A stretch of DNA of 64,000 nucleotides from Flavobacterium aquidurense (GCA_900107365.1 FNPS01000002.1:558001-622000), one strand, 5' to 3'. Positions 51,864 to 61,057 are shown, counted from the first letter of the stretch. A program made the numbers and translations. Notes: generated by a model not told the origin, from the sequence alone.

Positions 51864-53354
51864 TTATAAATTAAAAAATAAAGAAATAAAAGAAAATATA
51901 ATCAGTAATATTATAGAAGGAACACTGACATTCTTTTCAAAATTCCAGAAAGATTCATTACCCAAAGACCTGTAAGAATATAAAGCGGTAAACCAGCAGT
52001 AAAAACCTAAATGTCCAGCAATCATTCCTACTGGTATTGCATAAATTCCGATATAATTACTTAACAATATCGTTAGTGAAATAAAAATTAACCCTGATAT
52101 ACCGTCAGCAATATGTGATATTACATGGTTAGTAGTTAAATAGACCTGAATATGCATCGCTCCAAAACGGTGAGTAAAGAAAGCCCATCCTAAAGCGGCC
52201 CAAACTCCCATGCTAACAAATGACACTTCAGAATTAATTAATTTTAAAAAAGGATTTATTAAAATAGAAGTTAATATAAAACCAATAATAAATACTAAAT
52301 GGCTTAGACGCATTCCTCTTTTAATTGTAATTTTCAATGAATCTAAATCATTCTTAACTCGATATATTGCCATTGTAGATAGTTTACTGTAGAATGGAGC
52401 CATCGAAATTTCTCTAATTTGAGTTATCAATCTAATCGCCAATAAATATGAGGCTACAGAAGCTGTATTGCCAAATTGGGCATATACAATAGAAGTAATA
52501 TTAGTTACACCGGCTGACATTAATCCGCCAATTCCACTACGCCAAGCAGGATTCCAAATTTCTTTGATAATTTTCTTGTCGATTGGTTGAGTCAAATCTA
52601 ATTTTGAAAAAAAACCATTATCGATTCTTTTACATAAAATCCAATCACGTACTGAAGCCACAATTAACCAAAATTGATTAGCAATAACTAAATTTAATAA
52701 TGAAGGTGCCCACAGCAATACGCCTAAACTACTAATAATAGCCCCTAAAGATGTTAATGTTTCTACTCTACGTACTAATGCAATTTTATTTAGACCTTCA
52801 AGAAAGTTCATATAAGAACGAGAAAAAAAACTAATACAAGAAGCTACTATAACTATTCCCCATGCAATCCATGCCTGATTAGGTAAATTAACATTAGACA
52901 CAGGCTTTATCATAGACCAAGTTCCTATCGTCGTCATTAATAAAAACACTATTAATGTTAACCTTCGATATAAAAACAACATAGTTGCAACAATGGAAGA
53001 TAATAGAGGAATATTGCATTCATTAATTTCTGCTACCTCTTTTTTAGTGGTAAAAGTACCTATATCTTTAGCTCCACCGAAAGCAAAAGATATAATCCTT
53101 GAAAAAGTTTGACGAAATCCAAAATCTGCTAAAGATTGCAATCCAATAATTGTTGAAAACAAATACCATAATATAATATCTTCAGGACTAAATTTTTTTA
53201 AAATAAGAGGTAAAATCCCCACTAAAGTGAATGCTTTTGTAGAATAACTCATCCATGTCATCAAAGTGGGTGAATTCCAAAAGTTATGTTTCTTTATGTT
53301 ATAATTTAAATTTAGTATTTTCACTTTAATTTTTAAAAATTTAGATAATTCCAA
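51864..53354 (-). CDS. Wzx-like polysaccharide flippase
   Basis: A 496-residue polytopic inner-membrane protein with about 12-14 helices, of the MOP/MATE-type oligosaccharide flippase family. Features include QSLADFGFRQTFSRIISFAF near helix 2 and repeating hydrophobic stretches of 20 residues. It should move lipid-linked repeat units to the periplasmic side before polymerisation. It ends 10 bases before the sialyltransferase-like gene. I keep the first ATG; a later Met (residue 32) is also possible. Confidence 0.87.
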   Translation of the reverse strand: MELSKFLKIKVKILNLNYNIKKHNFWNSPTLMTWMSYSTKAFTLVGILPLILKKFSPEDIILWYLFSTIIGLQSLADFGFRQTFSRIISFAFGGAKDIGTFTTKKEVAEINECNIPLLSSIVATMLFLYRRLTLIVFLLMTTIGTWSMIKPVSNVNLPNQAWIAWGIVIVASCISFFSRSYMNFLEGLNKIALVRRVETLTSLGAIISSLGVLLWAPSLLNLVIANQFWLIVASVRDWILCKRIDNGFFSKLDLTQPIDKKIIKEIWNPAWRSGIGGLMSAGVTNITSIVYAQFGNTASVASYLLAIRLITQIREISMAPFYSKLSTMAIYRVKNDLDSLKITIKRGMRLSHLVFIIGFILTSILINPFLKLINSEVSFVSMGVWAALGWAFFTHRFGAMHIQVYLTTNHVISHIADGISGLIFISLTILLSNYIGIYAIPVGMIAGHLGFYCWFTALYSYRSLGNESFWNFEKNVSVPSIILLIIFSFISLFFNL

Positions 53355-53583
53355 AACAATTATTCATAAGATTATACTTTTAAATTTGCCATACAGAAAA
53401 AAGAAACAATTTTTTTTCAATTCATTGTTATGTAAGCAAAAAAGTACTTCTAGGCTAATGTTATAATTTAAGAAATTTAATTATTGTCGATATTACAAAG
53501 AATATAAAAAATCAATATAAACATAATTTCAAGATACAGACATAATGCATCCTTTTTTATCAATAATTGACAAATTCACAGTT
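53355..53583. other. AT-rich gap in the capsule operon
   Basis: About 230 bases between the HAD and flippase genes with no open frame of note and no clear hairpin. A secondary promoter for the downstream part could lie here, but none was convincing. Confidence 0.4.
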
Positions 53584-54210
53584 TTAAATACTGTAGTTTT
53601 TAAAACTATGAATGAAATTTTTCCTCAATCCTTTTAGCTTTTCATTGTTATAACCAAAAAAAACTATTTTATTCACTTCTGCTGCTTCTAAATCATTAAA
53701 TGAATCTCCAATTAAACATGTTTCATCATTATTATAATTATTTTCAGTCATTAAATCTTCAACTAATTTATTTTTGGGAGTTGGTGATCCATGAATTGAA
53801 GAAAAATATTTAGACAATCCTAATTTTTCGCAAATATATCTCAGTTCATTACCATCTGAACCTGAGACAATATGCATTTTATATTTTAAGTAGTTTTCTT
53901 TTATGAAATTTAAAGAGTCATTAATTAGCAATTTAGAATTTAAAAGATTTTCAAGCATTACTACCGAAAATTCCTCTGCTAAAACTTTTATTTCTGAATC
54001 TGTAACAGACTCTTTTCTTATTTCTTCAAAAAAATATCTAAATTTATTATATCTCGAAAGCCCTCCATTATTTCTATGGTATTCCATTAAAAGCGAAACC
54101 TGATCCTGAGGATAATTCTGCAAAACAATTTCAAAACCTTTGTCACGTACAGGCATTGAATCCATGATAACTCCATCAAAATCCCATAGAATTATTTTAA
54201 ATTTATCCAT
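53584..54210 (-). CDS. HAD-family phosphatase
   Basis: A 208-residue cytosolic phosphatase. Motif I is ILWDFDGVIMDSMPV (nucleophile and acid Asp), motif II is IVSGSDGNEL, a Lys follows around GSPTPKNKLV, and motif IV is CLIGDSFNDLEAA with the metal-binding Asp pair. The helical cap between motifs I and II makes it a phosphoglycolate-phosphatase-like type. Its ATG lies inside the end of the CMP-sugar synthetase gene (eight-base overlap). It may remove a phosphate from a sugar acid before activation, as KdsC or NeuA-linked phosphatases do elsewhere, which is inference. Confidence 0.88.
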   Translation of the reverse strand: MDKFKIILWDFDGVIMDSMPVRDKGFEIVLQNYPQDQVSLLMEYHRNNGGLSRYNKFRYFFEEIRKESVTDSEIKVLAEEFSVVMLENLLNSKLLINDSLNFIKENYLKYKMHIVSGSDGNELRYICEKLGLSKYFSSIHGSPTPKNKLVEDLMTENNYNNDETCLIGDSFNDLEAAEVNKIVFFGYNNEKLKGLRKNFIHSFKNYSI

Positions 54211-54895
54211 TTGAATGTTTATAAATTAATTCTGCTAATTCAAAATCGTCTTCCCAATCAACATCAAACGATTTATGTCCAGACTGTTCCATTAAGAAAG
54301 GTTTTACTCCAATTCTATCCTTGTTATTTAAATAAACATTTTTAGAAGCAATGAAGAATGCGCTGTCGATTTCATACAAAGGCATTAAATCTTGTGTTCT
54401 TGGCCATTTAATATCTGTCAGCCTATTTATTAAATCATTTTTCTCTTTTGACCATAAAAAATTTTGTATAGTTTTTACACTCATTAAAGAATCATAACCT
54501 TCATTTAAAGTCTGAAAATAAGTTTTGACAGCGTTGTCATAATCTTCACCCATAACAAATGGAGAAGTAACATGAGTCCATAAAATATGGGACATAGTAC
54601 ATATGGAGGGAACATAATTTACTAAATCAATTAGATTTGTACTACTTAATGCCAGATCATCAGGACGTTCTATAATTTTTAGTCTACTTTCTTGTTTAGC
54701 AATTTTTTTTCCGTAATCTAAAGATGCTTCATCATTTGAAGACAAAACAATCTCATCAATTCGTTTTGTCTTTATAAGTTGATTCAACTTAACTTCTAAT
54801 AGACCGTTCGGAAAACCAGCAAATATTCTGGTATTTTTATTTGCTACTCTTTCACTGCCTTTTCTTGTAGGCAAAAACACACTAACAGTTTCCAT
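54203..54895 (-). CDS. Acylneuraminate/KDO-type cytidylyltransferase
   Basis: A 230-residue nucleotidyltransferase of the NeuA/KdsB/CMP-sugar synthetase family. The signature VSVFLPTRKGSERVANKNTR replaces the usual IPARxGSKR...KN. Other parts are IDEIVLSSNDEASLDYGKKI, VPSICTMSHILWTHVTSPF and SFDVDWEDDFELAELI with the metal-binding Asp residues near the end. It forms a CMP-activated 2-keto acid sugar. No NeuB-type synthase lies in the window; instead an aldolase-domain protein is encoded just upstream (6 bases away). Overlap with the HAD gene is eight bases. Confidence 0.9.
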   Translation of the reverse strand: METVSVFLPTRKGSERVANKNTRIFAGFPNGLLEVKLNQLIKTKRIDEIVLSSNDEASLDYGKKIAKQESRLKIIERPDDLALSSTNLIDLVNYVPSICTMSHILWTHVTSPFVMGEDYDNAVKTYFQTLNEGYDSLMSVKTIQNFLWSKEKNDLINRLTDIKWPRTQDLMPLYEIDSAFFIASKNVYLNNKDRIGVKPFLMEQSGHKSFDVDWEDDFELAELIYKHSNG

Positions 54896-54901
54896 CTGGT
54901 A

Positions 54902-56434
54902 TTATTTATATAGTTCCGAATAAACAGATTCCTGCGATAACCCTTTATATTTTGTAGGAGTAAAAGATTTTAAAGCAAAATTGTTTTTTGAAAAATTTCT
55001 AAACAAATATTCGTTTTCATTAAATAATTCTAGTTTATGTTGCGTAATTTCTCCATTGTAACCATCATATCCACAAACTATCAACTCTTTAACTTTCATC
55101 TCTTTTACCAATTGAAGAACTAAAGAAGTAATTGAGCTTTTATATCTATCCGTTACATTGATTTCCGAAAGTTGAAACGAATTAAATTTAAAATTTACTG
55201 GTATATATGTTCCCATCGCTCTAGGATAAGGTGGTAATATTGCAATTCTATTATTGGGAATTGAATTAAATACTTTTTCTAATCGATGGCCTTCATTACC
55301 AGCTAAACAATGAAATTGTTTATTACTACAATCATTCAAATAACTTACATTTCGTGAACTTGAATGTATGATAACAACCTCCGGATTTAATGATAGATAA
55401 TTCCTTATTGCATCAATATGTTCCCTAACGCTATCACCCCCACCAACAATTAAAGCTTTTTGAAATAATTCGGTCGGATTGTATTCGTTTAATGTTTCAT
55501 TATCTTTTAATCCTTTGGACTGGTTACTAAGTGCTCTGATTATACTATTGTATGAATAATATCTTTTTCCAACCCAGTCCATAACATCCTTTTGAGGAAG
55601 TGAATTGGCTCCTGATACCATATAGGGTAAATTTGTACCCCATTCATATTCTTTTTGTAATTGAGAAAAAGCATCTGTAACTGAAGACAGTGCGTTGAAA
55701 TCAACTTCTATATTATTTCTCTGATTTAAAGCTGTCAACAAAAGTTCTGTTTTTAAATTTCCAGCACCTCTTCCCATTCCGGTGATAGTTGCATCAACCA
55801 TATCTGCACCGCATTCAATTGCAGTTAAGGTATTTACAAGTGCCAATTCTAAATTATTATGACCGTGAAAACCAATCTTAGTTTTCATTTGGGAACGAAC
55901 CAGAGAAAAAATTTCTTTTACATCTTCAGGGTAGACACCTCCATACGAATCAACCATATAAAAATAATCTGCTACACCATCTACATATTTTAGATTAGAT
56001 AAAAAGTCTGGAAGATTTTTCCATTTAGACATATACATAACATTGAAACCTACTTCAAATCCCATTGATTTAACTTTTTTGGCCAAATCAATCGCTCTCA
56101 ATAATTGTTCGGGATCAATAGCAATTCTTACCATTGTAATTATACCTAAACATGGCTTCAATAATTCTTCAACTGTCTCTAATTTTATATTTTTTTCATC
56201 AAGTATAACTACTAATTTCTTATTTGATATAACAGATAGCTTTTTTAAAACAAAATCGGGACAATAAAAATATTCTCCATAGTATCCGGATAACTTTGGG
56301 CTTCTATAACCTACCTCTAAATATTCTACAGGCAAGTCATTCATAGCTGTTAAATAAGTATCAACTAAATTTTTATCAAAATCCCAATTTGTATAATACC
56401 CCCCATCACGTAATGTACAATCTAATATTTTCAT
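54902..56434 (-). CDS. DRE-TIM pyruvate aldolase-like protein with extra C-terminal domain
   Basis: A 510-residue protein. The N-terminal domain (about 1-300) is of the HMG-CoA lyase/4-hydroxy-2-oxovalerate aldolase (DmpG-like) class: KILDCTLRDGGYYTNWDF (catalytic Arg9 and Asp10), the metal-binding FHGHNN with His190 and His192, and GMGRGAGNLKTE (219-230). Such enzymes join or split pyruvate and aldehydes. A C-terminal domain (about 325-500) with ALIVGGGDSVREHIDAIRN and VVIIHSSSRNVSYLND resembles a Rossmann-like nucleotide-sensing domain, but I cannot name it with certainty. It is the first gene of the locus. It may make a 2-keto acid sugar that the next gene activates. Confidence 0.85.
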   Translation of the reverse strand: MKILDCTLRDGGYYTNWDFDKNLVDTYLTAMNDLPVEYLEVGYRSPKLSGYYGEYFYCPDFVLKKLSVISNKKLVVILDEKNIKLETVEELLKPCLGIITMVRIAIDPEQLLRAIDLAKKVKSMGFEVGFNVMYMSKWKNLPDFLSNLKYVDGVADYFYMVDSYGGVYPEDVKEIFSLVRSQMKTKIGFHGHNNLELALVNTLTAIECGADMVDATITGMGRGAGNLKTELLLTALNQRNNIEVDFNALSSVTDAFSQLQKEYEWGTNLPYMVSGANSLPQKDVMDWVGKRYYSYNSIIRALSNQSKGLKDNETLNEYNPTELFQKALIVGGGDSVREHIDAIRNYLSLNPEVVIIHSSSRNVSYLNDCSNKQFHCLAGNEGHRLEKVFNSIPNNRIAILPPYPRAMGTYIPVNFKFNSFQLSEINVTDRYKSSITSLVLQLVKEMKVKELIVCGYDGYNGEITQHKLELFNENEYLFRNFSKNNFALKSFTPTKYKGLSQESVYSELYK

Positions 56435-57086
56435 ATGTATATTTTCTTTTTTATTAAAAGAGTATTTCCTTTTTAAATTTACAAGTTGATTAAAACATTT
56501 GTCTTTAGCTTGTAGTTATTTATGCTCCTTCCCAATTAAACCACTGATATGAAATATTAAATCTTATCAGTCAAATAATTTAATAAAGCACCTTTCGTTG
56601 TATTAAAAATTAAATAATTTTACTTTTTACAAATTTTTCAGTAATGTAAATATAACATTTAACTTCACGACACAGCTTCGCCCTTCCAACTCCCACTAGT
56701 AGAAATCAGAAAAAGCTAAAATGGCTGCAAATATATTGACAATTTTTAGACTTTTAAGACAATATTTTGAACTAATTATTTCAAAATTAACAACATACGA
56801 TAGTTGGCTAAAAGTCAAACAGATACGTTTTTCTTTGAAAGAATTCATTTATATTTTCGCGAAAATAACATCTTAAAAAGGAACATAAAAATTACAAACC
56901 AAGAAATGTCCTATTATTATATATTTAAAACGTAATTATTTTACTAAGAAAAAATAGGAGTCAGAAAAAAACTAACTATTTGTTAAACAAATTTTGAAGA
57001 TATTAAACGTAGCATAAATTCTTAAATTGCTTTTATTTTTCTTTTTAACTTAATTTTGAAATTAAATAGACAAGTCAAAAATAGAG
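56435..57086. other. AT-rich intergenic region ahead of the capsule locus
   Basis: About 650 bases between the divergent capsule operon and the secreted protein gene. Nothing coding was seen. It should contain the capsule promoter on the minus strand, though no exact TAnnTTTG box was found near 56434-56600, and it holds the promoter at 57027-57058 on the plus strand. Confidence 0.5.
57027..57058 (+). promoter_or_regulatory. Promoter of the secreted beta-propeller-like gene
   Basis: TTG at 57027-57029 and TAATTTTG at 57051-57058 fit the Bacteroidota -33/-7 boxes with a 21-base spacer, 29 bases before the ATG. Confidence 0.55.
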
Positions 57087-58052
57087 ATGAAAAAACTAGC
57101 TTTCCTCTTCTTCCTAATGCTCAACTCAATACAGGCCCAAATCTCCGGCTGTACAGATCCGCTATCGAAAAATTATAATTCGAAGGCAACGGTAAATGAC
57201 GGAAGCTGCGATTATGAAACTTTCAAAACAAAACCAATAGTCACACACAGACTAAGTGATTCCATTAAGGAGACTTCAGGATTAGTATCTTTTGAGCAAT
57301 TACTTTGGACACACAATGACGATCATGATAAAACCATTTACGGATTAGATTCTTTAGGAAAAATTAGGCGAAAAATTGTGCTGGATCAAACCCTTAATCA
57401 CGACTGGGAAGAAATTTCCCAAGACAGTTCCCATATTTACATTGGCGATTTTGGTAATAACGCTTCAGGAAACCGCACTGATTTACACATTCTTAAAATA
57501 GAAAAGAAATCTTTTTTAGCGGAAAAACCAGTTATTGAAACTATTTCCTTCTCTTATTCAGATCAAACTGATTTGACTCCACAAAAACCAAACACGACCA
57601 ATTTTGACTGCGAAGCTTTTATCGTTTCTAAAGACAGTATTTATCTGTTTACAAAACAATGGCACTCCTCTAAAACAAGTATTTATGTGCTCCCCAATCA
57701 AAGCGGAAATCATATTGCACAATTTAAAAAAACGCTGGATACGAAAGGTCTTGTTACTGGCGCCACTTATCTGGAAGCAAAAAAATTGATTGTGCTTTGC
57801 GGTTATTCTAAATTCGGAAAGCCGTTTTTATATTTATTATATGATTTTAAAAATTCTGATTTTCTGTCAGGAAATAAACGCCGTATTGATCTCCAGTTAT
57901 CTTTTCATCAAATAGAAGGAATTGCTACAAATAATGGTTTGCACTATTATCTGACTAATGAAGCTTTGGTTCGAAAACCTATTTTGAATGTTCCGCAACA
58001 AATTCATTATTTTGACTTAAGTCCGATTCTGAATTCCTATCTCCATAAATAA
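57087..58052 (+). CDS. Secreted protein with Cys motif and propeller-like domain
   Basis: A 321-residue exported protein (signal peptide ending near IQAQ-IS, residue 18). After the signal is GCTDPLSKNYNSKATVNDGS then CDY, a short two-cysteine module common in secreted proteins of the Bacteroidota. The rest (about 50-320) has patterns such as LVSFEQLLWTHNDDHDKTIY, DWEEISQDSSHIYIGDFGNN and GIATNNGLHYYLTNE that suggest a beta-propeller, related in style to esterase-like or SMP-30-type domains. No catalytic set was recognised. It has its own promoter. Function unknown. Confidence 0.75.
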   Translation: MKKLAFLFFLMLNSIQAQISGCTDPLSKNYNSKATVNDGSCDYETFKTKPIVTHRLSDSIKETSGLVSFEQLLWTHNDDHDKTIYGLDSLGKIRRKIVLDQTLNHDWEEISQDSSHIYIGDFGNNASGNRTDLHILKIEKKSFLAEKPVIETISFSYSDQTDLTPQKPNTTNFDCEAFIVSKDSIYLFTKQWHSSKTSIYVLPNQSGNHIAQFKKTLDTKGLVTGATYLEAKKLIVLCGYSKFGKPFLYLLYDFKNSDFLSGNKRRIDLQLSFHQIEGIATNNGLHYYLTNEALVRKPILNVPQQIHYFDLSPILNSYLHK

Positions 58053-58076
58053 TTCGCAAATCGCAATATAATAGCT

Positions 58077-58084
58077 TACTTTTG
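58077..58084 (+). promoter_or_regulatory. -7 box of the ABC-F gene
   Basis: TACTTTTG matches TAnnTTTG, 61 bases before the GTG start; a -33 box was not clear. Confidence 0.45.
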
Positions 58085-58145
58085 CAAAAAAGTTGTGATT
58101 TGTAAAACCTTCATAACTTATAATTTATAACTCATATTTTACAAA

Positions 58146-60008
58146 GTGAATTACTTATCCGTTGAAAACATCTCGAAGTCTTTTGGTGAAAGAACATTAT
58201 TTGACAACATTTCATTTGGTATTAATAAAGACCAAAAAATAGCTTTTATTGCCAAAAATGGTTCTGGAAAAACAACCATTATGAGCATCATTAATGGTTT
58301 GGATGAACCAGATACGGGACAGGTTGTTTTGCGAAAAGGAATCCGCATGGCTTTTCTTTCTCAGGATAATAATTTACAGGAAGAGTTAACCATTGAAGAA
58401 AGCATTTTTGCTTCTGACAATGAAACCTTGAAAGTAATCGAAGCTTACGAAAAAGCGCTTGAAAACCCAGACGACGAAGAAGCCTATCAAAAAGCTTTTG
58501 ACGGAATGGATCAGCATAATGCGTGGGATTTTGAAACGCAATACAAACAGATTTTATTCAAACTAAAACTGGAAGATTTTAAACTTAAAGTAAAAAATCT
58601 TTCGGGTGGACAAAAGAAACGTCTTTCCCTGGCTATTATTTTAATTAATCGTCCGGATTTATTGATTTTAGATGAGCCAACGAATCACCTGGATCTTGAA
58701 ATGATCGAATGGCTGGAGAGTTATTTTGCTAAAGAAAATATTACGCTATTTATGGTAACGCACGACCGTTTCTTTTTGGAGCGTGTTTGTAATGAAATCA
58801 TCGAATTGGATAACGGAAAATTATACCAATACAAAGGAAATTACTCTTACTACTTAGAGAAAAAAGAAGAGCGAATTACCTCTGAAAATGCCAGTGTAGA
58901 CAAAGCAAAAAACCTATTCGTAAAAGAATTGGAGTGGATGCGCCGTCAGCCAAAAGCGAGAACGACAAAATCGAAATCGCGTCAGGATGATTTTTACCTT
59001 ATTAAGGAAAAAGCGCAAAGTCGTCGCCAGGAAAATAAAGTGGAACTCGAAATTAACATGGAACGTATGGGAAGCAAGATTATCGAGCTTCACAAAATTT
59101 CAAAAAAATTCAAGGATCATGTTATTCTGGACAATTTCAGCTTTGATTTTCAACGTGGAGCACGTATTGGAATCATTGGTAAAAACGGAACCGGAAAATC
59201 TACTTTTTTAAATCTTCTTACCGGAACACTTCCGCTTGATAGTGGCCGTGTCGTAAAAGGTGATACCATTAAAATTGGCTATTACACACAAAGCGGAATC
59301 AATCCGAAACCAAATCAGCGTGTAATTGATATTATTAAAGAATACGGAGAATTTATTCCGTTGGCAAAAGGCAGAATGATTTCGGCTTCACAATTGTTGG
59401 AACGCTTTCTTTTTGATGCTAAAAAACAATATGATTTTGTCGAAAAATTAAGTGGTGGCGAGTTGAAACGTTTGTATTTATGTACGGTTTTAATTCAGAA
59501 TCCGAACTTTTTGATTCTGGATGAGCCAACAAATGATTTAGATATTGTAACGCTTAATGTTTTGGAAAGTTTCCTTTTAGATTATCCGGGATGTTTACTT
59601 GTTGTTTCGCACGACCGTTATTTCATGGATAAAATTGTGGATCACTTATTTATCTTTAGAGGAAAAGGTGAAATCGAAAACTTCCCAGGAAATTATTCTG
59701 ATTTCAGAGCTTATGAAGACAGTGCTGATGTTGCTCAAAAAGAAGAAAACAAAGCCGAAAAGAAAGATTGGAAACAAAACAATCCAACAGGAAATTTAAC
59801 TTTCAATGAGCAAAAAGAATATCAAAAACTAGAAAGAGAAATTAAAGATCTGGAGATTGATAAAACCAAAATCGAACAATTATTTTCTGATGGAAAAGTT
59901 GCCGATGCTGATATCGAGAAAAAAGCAAATGAGCTACAAAACATCATTAATAAAATAGACCAGAAAGAAGAACGTTGGTTTGAGCTTTCGGCTAAAATCG
60001 AAGGATAA
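58146..60008 (+). CDS. ABC-F family ATPase
   Basis: A 620-residue soluble protein with two ABC domains in tandem and no membrane helices. The first P-loop is AKNGSGKTT, with Ala where Gly is usual; the second is GKNGTGKST. Signatures are LSGGQKKRLSLAI and LSGGELKRLYLC, Walker B motifs ILDEPTNHLD and ILDEPTNDLD. The linker (about 240-310) is charged and helical, and a coiled coil (about 555-620, LEREIKDLEIDKTKIEQLF) closes it as in Uup-type proteins. ABC-F proteins bind the ribosome E site and relieve stalling. The start is GTG. A palindromic repeat follows immediately. Confidence 0.93.
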   Translation: MNYLSVENISKSFGERTLFDNISFGINKDQKIAFIAKNGSGKTTIMSIINGLDEPDTGQVVLRKGIRMAFLSQDNNLQEELTIEESIFASDNETLKVIEAYEKALENPDDEEAYQKAFDGMDQHNAWDFETQYKQILFKLKLEDFKLKVKNLSGGQKKRLSLAIILINRPDLLILDEPTNHLDLEMIEWLESYFAKENITLFMVTHDRFFLERVCNEIIELDNGKLYQYKGNYSYYLEKKEERITSENASVDKAKNLFVKELEWMRRQPKARTTKSKSRQDDFYLIKEKAQSRRQENKVELEINMERMGSKIIELHKISKKFKDHVILDNFSFDFQRGARIGIIGKNGTGKSTFLNLLTGTLPLDSGRVVKGDTIKIGYYTQSGINPKPNQRVIDIIKEYGEFIPLAKGRMISASQLLERFLFDAKKQYDFVEKLSGGELKRLYLCTVLIQNPNFLILDEPTNDLDIVTLNVLESFLLDYPGCLLVVSHDRYFMDKIVDHLFIFRGKGEIENFPGNYSDFRAYEDSADVAQKEENKAEKKDWKQNNPTGNLTFNEQKEYQKLEREIKDLEIDKTKIEQLFSDGKVADADIEKKANELQNIINKIDQKEERWFELSAKIEG

Positions 60009-60014
60009 TTTTTT

Positions 60015-60045
60015 AGTTTTCAGTCTCAGTCGCAGTTTTCAGTTT
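60015..60045. repeat. Left inverted repeat of the four-helix-bundle unit
   Basis: AGTTTTCAGTCTCAGTCGCA then GTTTTCAGTTT, seven bases after the ABC-F stop codon. Its reverse complement recurs with three mismatches at 60492-60522, on the other side of the small gene. Confidence 0.88.
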
Positions 60046-60117
60046 GTTTTGTGATACTATTTTTATTTAATATAAGTTTTTTCTTATTTTTTTATTATTC
60101 TTGTAAAAAATTAAACA

Positions 60118-60492
60118 ATGAATTTTAAAGAATTATTAGCTTATAAAAAGTCATGTGAACTTGCTATGGACCTATTTGAACTTTCAAAAACATTTCCAAA
60201 AGAAGAAAAATATTCACTAACAGATCAAATAAGAAGATCCTCAAGAAGTGTTTCTGCAAATATTGCAGAATCCTATAGAAAAAGACGATACGTAAATCAT
60301 TTTATAAGCAAACTAACCGATAGCGATGCAGAAAATTCAGAAACATTTGTTTGGCTTGAATTTGCTTTACAATGTAAATATATCAATCAGGAAGTATTTG
60401 ATATATTAAATAAGAAAAGCATTGAAATTGGCAAACTAATAAACTACATGATCAATAATCCGAACAAATTTGGTTGCAATATTTCACAATAA
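60118..60492 (+). CDS. Four-helix-bundle protein (TIGR02436/S23-type)
   Basis: A 124-residue protein of the 23S-rRNA-intervening-sequence/four-helix-bundle family: FKELLAYKKSCELAMDLFEL, KYSLTDQIRRSSRSVSANIA, ESYRKRRYVNHFISKLTDSD, AENSETFVWLEFALQCKYI. This family also includes the accessory proteins (bAvd) of diversity-generating retroelements and genes inside rRNA intervening sequences. Here the gene is neither near an rRNA gene nor a reverse transcriptase, but is enclosed by 31-bp inverted repeats (60015-60045 and 60492-60522). It may bind nucleic acid; the function in this setting is unknown. Confidence 0.92.
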   Translation: MNFKELLAYKKSCELAMDLFELSKTFPKEEKYSLTDQIRRSSRSVSANIAESYRKRRYVNHFISKLTDSDAENSETFVWLEFALQCKYINQEVFDILNKKSIEIGKLINYMINNPNKFGCNISQ

Positions 60493-60522
60493 AAACTGAA
60501 AACTGCCACTGTGACTGAAAAC
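60492..60522. repeat. Right inverted repeat of the four-helix-bundle unit
   Basis: AAAACTGAAAACTGCCACTG then TGACTGAAAACT starts at the last base of the gene's TAA stop. It is the complement of the left repeat with three mismatches. Confidence 0.88.
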
Positions 60523-60563
60523 TTATTATATTAGCCTCACTAAATATTACATTTTTAAAAACC

Positions 60564-61028
60564 ATGAAATACATCTTAACATCATTATTAGCATTAACCC
60601 TTTTTATCTCTTGCAATCCTAGCGATAGTCAACCAACCAAAACGGATTACACTGTTGAAAACGAAAAAGAAATTGTTGATTATATTGCTAAAAACAAATT
60701 AACAGCAAAAAGAACCGATTCTGGTTTATATTATGTTATCAACGAACCTGGAGATGGTGCGCAACCAACTGCAAGCTCAAATGTAACTGTAGTTTACAAA
60801 GGATATTTTACTAATGGAACTGTTTTTGACCAAAGCAAACCTGCAGGGCTTTCCTTCGGATTAAATCAGGTAATTAAAGGCTGGACAGAAGGTATTCCTT
60901 TTTTTAAAGTTGGAGGAAGCGGTATACTATTAGTTCCCTCGCATTTAGGTTATGGCAGTTATAACTATGGTAGTATTCCCGGAGGCTCAGTACTTATTTT
61001 TGATGTTAAGTTGAGCTCAATAAATTAA
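60564..61028 (+). CDS. FKBP-type peptidyl-prolyl isomerase lipoprotein
   Basis: A 154-residue lipoprotein (LFISC, Cys17). After a short helical linker the FKBP domain (about 62-154) has NVTVVYKGYFTNGTVFDQSK, VIKGWTEGIPFFKVGGSGIL and VPSHLGYGSYNYGSIPGGSV, including the active-site Trp and aromatic residues. It speeds folding of envelope proteins at the membrane. It is transcribed alone, about 70 bases after the four-helix-bundle gene, and has a strong terminator. Confidence 0.93.
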   Translation: MKYILTSLLALTLFISCNPSDSQPTKTDYTVENEKEIVDYIAKNKLTAKRTDSGLYYVINEPGDGAQPTASSNVTVVYKGYFTNGTVFDQSKPAGLSFGLNQVIKGWTEGIPFFKVGGSGILLVPSHLGYGSYNYGSIPGGSVLIFDVKLSSIN

Positions 61029-61057
61029 TCACAGAAGATTTCTATTCCCTAAATACA

